DNA from: Hyunsoonleella aquatilis
Lineage (GTDB): Bacteria; Bacteroidota; Bacteroidia; Flavobacteriales; Flavobacteriaceae
Direction: 5' to 3'
NCBI RefSeq assembly: GCF_014270105.1
Contig: NZ_JACNMF010000002.1
Coordinates: 558,001-622,000, forward strand
DNA length: 64,000 nt
Shown here: positions 1-6,374 of the stretch, piece after piece
Position numbering within the stretch: position 1 is the first letter of the stretch
Layout: each line of letters begins with the position of its first letter
Translations under genes and position numbers: made by a program
Notes under the pieces: generated by a model
Databases searched by the model: none
Seen by the model: only the letters and a program-made list of their open reading frames with translations
Told to the model about the DNA's origin: nothing

Positions 1-478
1 TCCCAGTGAAGCAATGGAAAATCCCGAAAAGTTGGTCGTCTTTTTCACTTTCCAAAACTTCAAAAATTTCATCAAAGGATTCACGGCTGTGAAGTACTAT
101 CGGTAATCGGTATTGTTTCGCCAAGCGAATTTGATGTTTGAAGGCCTCAATTTGCATCCCCAAAGTGGATTTGTCCCAATACAAATCGATACCGATTTCG
201 CCCACGGCGTAAAACTGTCTTTGCGCCAGCATTTCTTCCACATGTTTTAGCTCTTCCATAAAATTTTCTTTAACGTGAGTGGGATGCAGTCCCATCATCA
301 AAAACACATGATCTGGAAAATCTTTTTCCAATTGCAACATGGCTTTGGTGTATGTGGAATCGATGGCAGGAATGAAAAAACGTTTCACGCCTTTATCCAT
401 GGCACGATTTATCATTTCGTGACGGTCTTCGTCAAAGGCTTCGCTGTATAAGTGGGTGTGAGTGTCGGTGATAATCAT
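1..478 (-). CDS. tatD: TatD family metal-dependent hydrolase (DNase), C-terminal part outside window
   Basis: The reverse strand from the ATG at 478 reads MIITDTHTHLYSEAF and continues without a stop to the window edge, giving about 159 residues. The HxH metal-binding pair lies in TDTHTH near the N-terminus. It is followed by the typical GEIGIDLYWD segment (metal-binding Glu), LPIVLHSRES (His) and GIFHCFTG. This order is that of the TatD amidohydrolase family, cytosolic metal-dependent 3'-5' nucleases of about 255 residues. The remaining third lies to the left of the window. The gene is separated from the TPR gene downstream on the same strand by palindromic repeats. Confidence 0.9.
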   Translation of the reverse strand, partial: MIITDTHTHLYSEAFDEDRHEMINRAMDKGVKRFFIPAIDSTYTKAMLQLEKDFPDHVFLMMGLHPTHVKENFMEELKHVEEMLAQRQFYAVGEIGIDLYWDKSTLGMQIEAFKHQIRLAKQYRLPIVLHSRESFDEIFEVLESEKDDQLFGIFHCFTG

Positions 479-531
479 TAAGCAAAAATAGGATGTTTAA
501 CACGGATTGCACGGATTTTCATGGATAAAAT

Positions 532-590
532 TAGACCTCACAGGTTTTGGCTTGGACTTCCCTCAGCCACCATATAATCTGTGAGGTCTA
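532..590. repeat. Imperfect inverted repeat between tatD and the TPR gene
   Basis: TAGACCTCACAG at 532-543 is exactly complementary to CTGTGAGGTCTA at 579-590, leaving a 35-base loop. It resembles the GACCT...AGGTC palindromes at 602 and 6434 in its ends but not its middle, so it is probably a relative in the same class of small intergenic palindromes. Confidence 0.6.
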
Positions 591-601
591 AATATCAAAA
601 A

Positions 602-632
602 GACCTACAAGGTTGGCAAAACCTTGCAGGTC
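602..632. repeat. GACCTACAAGGTT...AACCTTGCAGGTC palindromic repeat
   Basis: This 31-base near-perfect inverted repeat lies just beyond the stop codon of the TPR gene (stop at 644). It belongs to the same family as the two copies at 6434-6464 and 6486-6512. It lies downstream of the minus-strand gene and may act as a transcript end, but it has no clear T-run. Confidence 0.75.
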
Positions 633-643
633 GGGGTTAGGAT

Positions 644-1387
644 TTAATCCAATTTCTTAATTAATTTTTGTGCTTGCTTGTAGTCATCGGCATCTTCGGG
701 GATGGTTTTTAAAATTTGCAAACAGGCATCATGGTCCTCTTGTTTTAGTTTGCTTAGTGCCAAATACCAAGTGGCTTTATTTTTATAGGCTGAGGCACCT
801 GCTGAAAGCTTTCCAAATAGACTATCAGCTTCATCAAATCGATTCAATTCCAATAATGAAATACCTTTATACAATTGCAGTTCTATATTTGAAGCATCGT
901 TTCCGAGTAATTCGCTAAATGTCTCGTTTGCTTTTTCAAAATTTCCAACGTTAAATGCCTCCTCAGCGGTTTTTAAAAGCGCATCATTATCACCTCTGAC
1001 GGTCAAACTAATCGTACCATAATCATCATAGTCCGTATAACTTGGTGTGGAAAGCTGATTAAATGTGAAAAGCCCAAACACTATGGCTACGGAGGCGGCC
1101 ACCAAGTATTTCATTAAAACATAGGTTTTTGAGGAACCCGATTTGGTTTGGGTTTCCGTTTTTTCAAAATGGGTTTTTGAAATTTTATCCAAGTTTTTTT
1201 GAAAGGCTTCGGAAGCTTCTTCGTTTCCAAATCTGTGCTCTAAAAATGAAGACAGTTCCTTGTAGGTTTCAAAGGCTTCTTGAAATTCGGGGTCGGTTTC
1301 CAATCTGGATTCAAAATCGGCTTGTTCTTTCGTGGAAAGTTCCTCGGAAAGGTAGGCTTCAAACAGTATGTAATTTTGATCTTCCAT
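644..1387 (-). CDS. Membrane-anchored TPR protein, probable partner of the ECF sigma factor
   Basis: This 247-residue protein has an acidic cytoplasmic N-terminal half (about 1-90, including LSTKEQADFESRLETDPEF, a pattern common to Bacteroidota anti-sigma-like proteins). One membrane segment follows near 92-112 (YLVAASVAIVFGLFTF). The C-terminal half holds TPR-like helices (LLKTAEEAFNVGNFEKANETF and following). It starts 5 bases after the stop of the upstream sigma gene, so the two are almost certainly cotranscribed. An anti-sigma or sigma-modulating role is inferred from this pairing and topology. No zinc-binding anti-sigma motif (HxxxCxxC) is visible, so it is not a classical ZAS protein. 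Confidence 0.75.
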   Translation of the reverse strand: MEDQNYILFEAYLSEELSTKEQADFESRLETDPEFQEAFETYKELSSFLEHRFGNEEASEAFQKNLDKISKTHFEKTETQTKSGSSKTYVLMKYLVAASVAIVFGLFTFNQLSTPSYTDYDDYGTISLTVRGDNDALLKTAEEAFNVGNFEKANETFSELLGNDASNIELQLYKGISLLELNRFDEADSLFGKLSAGASAYKNKATWYLALSKLKQEDHDACLQILKTIPEDADDYKQAQKLIKKLD

Positions 1388-1392
1388 AACAA

Positions 1393-1974
1393 TTACAATT
1401 TAAGTTGGTTAAACTTTGGCGACCCTTGAACCAGTTCTGTCAATTTCCCGATGCAGAGGGATTTCTTTTTGCGGGCGTAGGCGTAGGTTACACCCAAACT
1501 CTTGGCTACTTCTTCCATAGATTTTATTTTAAAAGTAGCTTTAAGCAAATCCTTGCACGCGGTTCCGAGCTGGTTAAACATTTCCGTAAACAGTGCTTGT
1601 TTTTCACCGAAAACGGACGTTTCAAAAGCCAGTTCTTGGGCCTCGTCACCTTTAGATAACACTTCCTCATTAATTGTTACCTCTTTATTGGAAGATTTTT
1701 TTAAAACATTGAGCCATTTTCGTTTGCAGAGCAGGAAAAAATAGGCGTCGAATGGACAGGTTAATTGCAATCCTTTTTGGCTGGCTTGATTATATATGGT
1801 AATTAATGTCTCCTGGACGACGTCCTGAGCTTCATCAGCGCTTCCACTGTTCTGTTTGATGTAATTCACCACTTTGGGCACGAATTGGTCATATATAGAT
1901 TGAATGACAAAGGAATTGTTTTTCAGTAATCCGTCGATATACTTTTGGTCTTCGTGAATTTTCTTTTCGGCCAT
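1393..1974 (-). CDS. RNA polymerase ECF-type sigma factor (sigma-70 family)
   Basis: This 193-residue protein has a region 2 (QSIYDQFVPKVVNYIKQNSGSADEAQDVVQETLITIYNQA) with the usual A-x-DVVQ-E-T helix. Its region 4 contains SMEEVAKSLGVTYAYARKKKSLCIGKL, a helix-turn-helix for -35 recognition. The length is typical of ECF factors. It is the first gene of a two-gene unit with the membrane TPR protein. Three copies of an identical-spacing promoter-like motif lie just beyond it (2251, 2798, 4191), facing away, which makes the neighbouring exported genes its likely targets. That link is inference. Confidence 0.9.
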   Translation of the reverse strand: MAEKKIHEDQKYIDGLLKNNSFVIQSIYDQFVPKVVNYIKQNSGSADEAQDVVQETLITIYNQASQKGLQLTCPFDAYFFLLCKRKWLNVLKKSSNKEVTINEEVLSKGDEAQELAFETSVFGEKQALFTEMFNQLGTACKDLLKATFKIKSMEEVAKSLGVTYAYARKKKSLCIGKLTELVQGSPKFNQLKL

Positions 1975-2046
1975 GCCCGTTTTTGTATTTGCCCCTAAAA
2001 TAAAGAATTTCTTTTAACCTCGATTTTGCCTAAATGTTGTGGACTT

Positions 2047-2228
2047 GCCCGCGTTAGGGATTGAACGGCATGTTTGAAATCCTTTTTTAAAGTTGTGAGG
2101 ACTCATGTTTGTGAAGAAACGAAATTTAGGAGATTGCCACGGTCGTTCCTCCCTCGCAAAGACGCTTAAAAAAGATTGAGTAGTGAAAGCCCGACCCTCC
2201 CGATAGCTATCGGGAGTGGGGAACGCCC
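2047..2228 (+). repeat. Dispersed intergenic element A (possibly a Flavo-1-like structured RNA) carrying a palindrome
   Basis: The stretch between the sigma gene and 2339 is a 182-base element beginning CCCGCGTTAGGGATTGAACGG and ending GGGGAACGCCC; GCGTT and AACGC can close it as a stem. A second copy in the other orientation lies at 56259-56399 with the same order of blocks (CCCGCGTTA, GGATTGAA, GAGTAGTGAAAGCC, GGGGAAC). The 20-base perfect palindrome CTCCCGATAGCTATCGGGAG sits inside copy A at 2197-2216 and is absent at that point from copy B. A middle part resembles the other dispersed family (gattgccacg...cctcgc). Whether it matches the Rfam Flavo-1 motif is a guess. Confidence 0.6.
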
Positions 2229-2250
2229 AAATAAAAAAATTAAAAAAAAA

Positions 2251-2281
2251 GGGTAACAATTTTTAAAGGGGGTTGATATAA
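2251..2281 (+). promoter_or_regulatory. Candidate ECF promoter 1
   Basis: GGGTAACAA at 2251-2259, then 13 bases, then TTGATATAA at 2273-2281, 57 bases before the ATG of the 144-residue exported protein. The same two blocks with the same 13-base gap occur at 2798 and 4191. Assignment to the adjacent sigma factor is inference. Confidence 0.65.
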
Positions 2282-2338
2282 GGGTGTAACAGTCAAAAAT
2301 GACGAACAAAAATTAATTAATCTATAACATTAGAAATC

Positions 2339-2773
2339 ATGAAAAAATCAATTTTAATTATCGGAACTGTAGTGTTATCCATGTTGAACTTAAATGCTAC
2401 GAATGAAACGACCCTTAACGCTTCAAACGAAGTTGTAGAAATTACAAAAGATGCCATTGCTCAAGTTTTTGAGTGGAAAGTGGAAACGACCAAAGGCACT
2501 TACTCCGGAACTTCATTGTGCTTGGAACAAGCCAAAAGAATGATTGCATTATCAAGTTCGGGAGAAGTAATTATTGGAACTGAAATCAAAAGTTTCTTTG
2601 TATTGAAATCTGAAGTGGACGCTAAAAGAAACTATTTCTGGGAAGTGGAAACAGCCACTGGAAAAGCCAAAGGTTATGCTTCCTCTGAAGATTATGCACA
2701 CAAAATGATTGCATTGGTTGCTTCTGGTGATACAATTGTCTCTAAAATGATTATCAGTCAACCTCAACACTAA
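2339..2773 (+). CDS. Small exported protein with an internal tandem duplication
   Basis: This 144-residue protein has a signal peptide (MKKSILIIGTVVLSMLNLNA). The mature part consists of two similar units of about 50 residues. Each follows the pattern F-x-W-x-VET-x2-G-x3-G...A-x2-MIAL-x2-SG-x2-I (FEWKVETTKGTYSG... and YFWEVETATGKAKG...). I do not recognise the family. Its location next to the sigma/TPR pair and its promoter-like motif suggest a product induced by that sigma factor, perhaps an envelope-stress or sensory protein. A hairpin overlapping the next promoter follows the stop codon. Confidence 0.8.
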   Translation: MKKSILIIGTVVLSMLNLNATNETTLNASNEVVEITKDAIAQVFEWKVETTKGTYSGTSLCLEQAKRMIALSSSGEVIIGTEIKSFFVLKSEVDAKRNYFWEVETATGKAKGYASSEDYAHKMIALVASGDTIVSKMIISQPQH

Positions 2774-2797
2774 AATTTGAAATTTTCAATAAAAACA

Positions 2798-2828
2798 GGG
2801 TAACAAAAATGTTGCCCTGTTGATTTAA
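2798..2828 (+). promoter_or_regulatory. Candidate ECF promoter 2, overlapping a hairpin
   Basis: GGGTAACAA at 2798-2806, 13 bases, TTGATTTAA at 2820-2828, 30 bases before the ATG at 2859. The left block is also the 5' arm of a hairpin (CAGGGTAACA / TGTTGCCCTG, one G-T pair, AAAA loop, 2796-2819) that follows the previous gene. The same bases may therefore serve as both a transcript end and a promoter. Confidence 0.6.
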
Positions 2829-2858
2829 ACTTGAATAACAATTAAAAACCCAATTATC

Positions 2859-3827
2859 ATGAAGAATTTGAAAACAATTTTAGGAACATTTGTATTGGCA
2901 ACTTTACTTTTTACAAGTTGTGAAACTAGCGACGATAACGACATTATTTTTCGTCCGTCAGCAGAAGATTTTAACGAATTAAAAGACACTGCACTTGAAA
3001 ACCTAACGCAAAACTTTACGTTTAATGCAGACGACGGAAACATTAACCTTACGTCTGATAAAGGTGTGGAAATCTACATTAATGCGAACTGTTTAACGCT
3101 TAACGGCAATTCAGTAACTGGTGAGGTAAAGCTTGAATTTGTAGAGCTTTTTGACAAAGGCAACATGTTGGTGACCAACAAACCTACGATGGGAACTTTA
3201 CCCAATGGAGACAAAGCCCTTTTAATTTCCGGTGGGGAATTTTATGTAAATGCCACTCAAAATGGTGAGGTTTTGGAAACGACTTGCGGATTTCAGATGT
3301 CCATTCCCGCGGATTTAACAGGTGGCCCGGACAATGCTATGACCCTTTGGGAAGGTATCATTGATGCCAATGGTAACTTGGCATGGGACGAGGAAGAAGA
3401 AAATACCGGACAAGGTGGTGTATTTGCCGAGGGCGAGCAGTATTACGGTTTTTTCCAACAGTTTGGATGGTCTAACGTGGACCGTTTTTACAACGACCCA
3501 AGACCGAAAACGATCATTTTGGTGGATGTTCCAGATGGTTATGACAACACGAATAGCTCAGTGTTTATTTCTTATGATGGCGAAGATACTGGATTAGCAA
3601 ATTTGGATACTTACGATAGCAACACGGGCATGTTTAGTGAGCACTACGGACAAATCCCAATTGGATTGGAATGTCATATCATTTTTGCTACGGAAGAAGG
3701 AGACAACTGGAAATACGCCATCAAAGCCGTAACCATTGCTGAAAATGGGGTGATCACGATTACTGAAGGTGAAATGGCCATCGCCACTGAAGCACAATTA
3801 ACTGTAATTATAAACAACTTACCTTAA
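2859..3827 (+). CDS. Putative outer-surface lipoprotein of unknown function
   Basis: This 322-residue protein has a lipoprotein signal: LATLLFTSC, with the lipobox Cys near residue 21, followed by an acidic ETSDDND stretch. The mature part is beta-rich (for example VEIYINANCLTLNGNSVTGEVKLEFVELFDKGNM), suggesting an immunoglobulin-like or carboxypeptidase-regulatory-like fold. It includes VFISYDGEDTGLANLD and a carboxy-terminal region rich in short strands. I do not recognise a catalytic motif. It is preceded by candidate ECF promoter 2 and followed by a strong terminator, so it is probably a single-gene unit belonging to the sigma-factor neighbourhood. Confidence 0.8.
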   Translation: MKNLKTILGTFVLATLLFTSCETSDDNDIIFRPSAEDFNELKDTALENLTQNFTFNADDGNINLTSDKGVEIYINANCLTLNGNSVTGEVKLEFVELFDKGNMLVTNKPTMGTLPNGDKALLISGGEFYVNATQNGEVLETTCGFQMSIPADLTGGPDNAMTLWEGIIDANGNLAWDEEEENTGQGGVFAEGEQYYGFFQQFGWSNVDRFYNDPRPKTIILVDVPDGYDNTNSSVFISYDGEDTGLANLDTYDSNTGMFSEHYGQIPIGLECHIIFATEEGDNWKYAIKAVTIAENGVITITEGEMAIATEAQLTVIINNLP

Positions 3828-3876
3828 TAAAAGGACTACTTAGTTATGGTTTCCCTAGCGGTTAACCTACTCTTGA

Positions 3877-3906
3877 AGCCAGAAACATCCCCAGTTTCTG
3901 GCTTTT
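3877..3906 (+). terminator. Rho-independent terminator after the lipoprotein gene
   Basis: AGCCAGAAAC (3877-3886) pairs perfectly with GTTTCTGGCT (3894-3903) and is followed by TTTT. Confidence 0.85.
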
Positions 3907-4190
3907 CAATTTAACCCTAAGCAATCCTCCTGATTTTGCACCGAAAATTTTCAGCACAAAATCTTCCTCCCTATATAAAAGGGAGAAGCCGAAAAATGAA
4001 TCCAATTTACATCTTAAAATCGAGTTTACTCTAAAAAAATCTTCACTCTCGCTCTCCTCTCCCGATAGCTATCGGGATGGAAAGAGGAGAATGAATTCCA
4101 ATTTTCCATTAGAAAATTGGAAGAAAGAGGAGTTAAGGCCATTAAAACTCTAAATACTATTTCGAGAAAGCCATTCATTATTCAGGTGTG
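3907..4190. other. Non-coding stretch with several inverted repeats
   Basis: No convincing gene is seen here. The dispersed palindrome TCCCGATAGCTATCGGGA lies at 4060-4077, flanked by a longer outer stem (TCTCCTCT at 4053-4060 with AGAGGAGA at 4083-4090). A separate perfect hairpin CCAATTTTC/GAAAATTGG lies at 4098-4120. Confidence 0.6.
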
Positions 4191-4221
4191 GGGTAACAAA
4201 ATGAGATGCATTTTGATATAA
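4191..4221 (+). promoter_or_regulatory. Candidate ECF promoter 3
   Basis: GGGTAACAA at 4191-4199, 13 bases, TTGATATAA at 4213-4221. It continues AGGGTG exactly as promoter 1 does. It precedes the tiny membrane peptide at 4241 and the PKD/CHAT cassette that starts at 4404. Confidence 0.65.
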
Positions 4222-4240
4222 GGGTGAAAACGGTTTAGAA

Positions 4241-4327
4241 ATGAAAAAGCGAGTTTACATCACGATTTTGGTAGTATTGGTCATAGCTATTCTTATGGCT
4301 AATATCTTGATTATTCTATCGGGCTGA
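4241..4327 (+). CDS. Candidate 28-residue hydrophobic membrane peptide
   Basis: The frame from ATG 4241 to TGA 4325 encodes MKKRVYITILVVLVIAI followed by a second hydrophobic stretch (LMANILIILSG). This is a positively charged start and one membrane span. It begins 20 bases after candidate ECF promoter 3, so it would be the first reading frame of that transcript. A peptide of 33 residues with a similar core (LAVLVIAVIAINLLVI) lies at 10466, just beyond the other end of the cassette. The resemblance supports a real gene, but short hydrophobic frames arise easily by chance. Confidence 0.45.
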   Translation: MKKRVYITILVVLVIAILMANILIILSG

Positions 4328-4403
4328 AGCCATTTCTATATCATTTTGAAAATCAAAAGTTATCTCTTTTGTATATTAGAGCACGTAATAAACCCATTTC
4401 GTT

Positions 4404-6374
4404 ATGTTTTATCGACAGCTACTTATGTTTGTTTTCTTCATTCCTTTTTCGGTATTCTCGCAGAGAATCATTGAGAGGGATACCGTGACGCGCACCGCCA
4501 CTATTAAAACGGAGGTAAACGGAAATCACGTGTTTTTGACTCCTGAAACACCCGCTTTAAATCAGATTGCCGGGGCGCCGAAGGCGTTTTATTCCTTCTT
4601 TTGGGAATTAGGCGATGGTTCTTTCAGTAAAGAAAAAAATCCAAAACACGTTTATAAAAAGAAAGGTGAATATGAGGTGAGACTTTGGGCCACCAACAAT
4701 TATGATACTGGAAAACCGCCAACATCCCGTCCTAAAAAAATAAGCGTGAATTCGGTGTCCTCGACTTCAGATGAAACGGCTTCCATGGATACAGATTTTG
4801 ATTTGATTCGGAATCGGGAGCCTGTGCCTTTACAGGAAATTGTTACGGTGATACGTTACAAAAACACAAAAGATTACACCACAAAAGGCAAGCTCTATCT
4901 GTTTTATAATGAGCATAAGTTTAAAGCAGACAATTTTATGTTGAAGGACGTAAGGACATATTATGATGAAAAAGAAATCCCTGCTTCCACCTTTGCCTAT
5001 ACGGGTAAAACCAATCTGAACAATACGCTTTTGGCATCCAACGATGTTTCCATTCTAAATATGCGTGCGGTGGCTCAGGATTCAACGGAAAAAACAAATT
5101 TGCCTTTAACACTTACAGAAGCCAAGGCATATTATAAGGATTGGAGCGTTTTGGAATTTGATAATATGACACCTAACGAAGAACGTAATGTTTTTTTCAG
5201 TTTGGAAACTACCCCCGAAATGATTCGGGATACCAGTGCGATTATTTCCGTTAGAGGGGTTTATGTACCCGATTCCAATTATGATAATCACAAAGTGAAG
5301 GACATGGAAATGGAAATCGTGACTTCGCACGACCCCAACAAAATGTCTTCAAATGCCACTTTAATGAATTATCGATTTGTGCGCTTCAAAACTTTGAAAT
5401 ACAAAATCAAATTCCAGAATAATGGCGAGGGGCCGGCTCGTACCATTCGATTGGAAACGGATATCCCTGAAATGCTAGACAAGTCCACTATAACAGTGAC
5501 CGATATGTACCCCAAATGTGATATTTGCCCAAAATATGAAGTGGACTACAGTTGTTTGGACACTACATTTACGGATACACAAGCGATTTTCACCTTTAAG
5601 AATATTTACCTCCCGGGAAGCGAGCAGAAAAATGTAAAGGAATACGATTCAACAAAAGGTTTTGTAAAATATAACATCAAATTTGCTAAGGATTTCCATA
5701 AGAAAAGCACCAAAAGCCGGACGGCCATCATTTTTGATAAAAACGAACCGATTATCACCAATTATTCCACCACCCGATTTATGCCTGGGCTTTCGGTAGG
5801 TGTTAAAGCAGGTTACAATTCGTTTTCAGATTTAAAAAACTCCGAAAACTATTTTATTGGAGCTACGCTATCACCCTATAAATCCTACCGCTGGTATTGG
5901 CAAATAGAGTTAATGAACAATTTTCACAATTATGAGAACAGCGCACCCATTGTTAGCGAGCGTATCGTAGATGGCCCCCAAGGTTTTAGGTTTACGCAAC
6001 GGCGAACCACCAACAGTTCTTTTGAAAATATTGATTGGGATATCCCGCTATTATTACGATACAATGTCAATAATTATATAGGTGTCGGAGCCGGTATTCA
6101 GGGTACTTTAACTGTTAGCAATAAAACCACAAATACTATTTTGGTGGAAAACCTAGAGGGCGTGCAAGAGCCAGGGTCGGAACCACTTCCTGTAGTTGAA
6201 AGCTTTAATGAAACCAATAGCTCGAGCGATTCGTTTAACAATCTTCGAAATAGTGTTGTTTTAGATGCTACTTTGGGCTTTGCGCGAATTGGCCCGAGCG
6301 TTGGCGCCCGTTACGTTTATGATTTGGAAAACGTTTTTAACTACTGGCAGTTTTATGCGATTTGGAAGTTTTGA
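4404..6374 (+). CDS. Exported PKD-domain protein with C-terminal outer-membrane beta-barrel-like region
   Basis: This 656-residue protein has a signal peptide (MFYRQLLMFVFFIPFSVFSQ). A PKD domain lies near 55-110 (FYSFFWELGDGSFSKEKNPKHVY...GEYEVRLWATNN, with the typical W-x-FGDG-like turn). A middle region (about 290-450) has the SHDPNK start and QNNGEGPARTIRLETDIP pattern seen in conserved surface-protein repeats of Bacteroidota. The last 200 residues alternate like a beta-barrel (VGVKAGYNSFSDLKNSENYFIGATLSPYK ... YWQFYAIWKF), ending in an aromatic residue as outer-membrane proteins do. It is followed directly by the CHAT protease gene, with overlapping frames. A sensor or anchor for the protease cassette is inference. 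Confidence 0.75.
   Translation: MFYRQLLMFVFFIPFSVFSQRIIERDTVTRTATIKTEVNGNHVFLTPETPALNQIAGAPKAFYSFFWELGDGSFSKEKNPKHVYKKKGEYEVRLWATNNYDTGKPPTSRPKKISVNSVSSTSDETASMDTDFDLIRNREPVPLQEIVTVIRYKNTKDYTTKGKLYLFYNEHKFKADNFMLKDVRTYYDEKEIPASTFAYTGKTNLNNTLLASNDVSILNMRAVAQDSTEKTNLPLTLTEAKAYYKDWSVLEFDNMTPNEERNVFFSLETTPEMIRDTSAIISVRGVYVPDSNYDNHKVKDMEMEIVTSHDPNKMSSNATLMNYRFVRFKTLKYKIKFQNNGEGPARTIRLETDIPEMLDKSTITVTDMYPKCDICPKYEVDYSCLDTTFTDTQAIFTFKNIYLPGSEQKNVKEYDSTKGFVKYNIKFAKDFHKKSTKSRTAIIFDKNEPIITNYSTTRFMPGLSVGVKAGYNSFSDLKNSENYFIGATLSPYKSYRWYWQIELMNNFHNYENSAPIVSERIVDGPQGFRFTQRRTTNSSFENIDWDIPLLLRYNVNNYIGVGAGIQGTLTVSNKTTNTILVENLEGVQEPGSEPLPVVESFNETNSSSDSFNNLRNSVVLDATLGFARIGPSVGARYVYDLENVFNYWQFYAIWKF

Noticed and set aside
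2014-2259. 81-codon minus-strand frame
   Set aside because: It lies wholly in a dispersed repeat element and has no protein-like features.
2796-2819. Strong terminator after the 144-residue gene
   Set aside because: The hairpin is good but no clear T-run follows, so it is reported only as overlapping the promoter-like motif.
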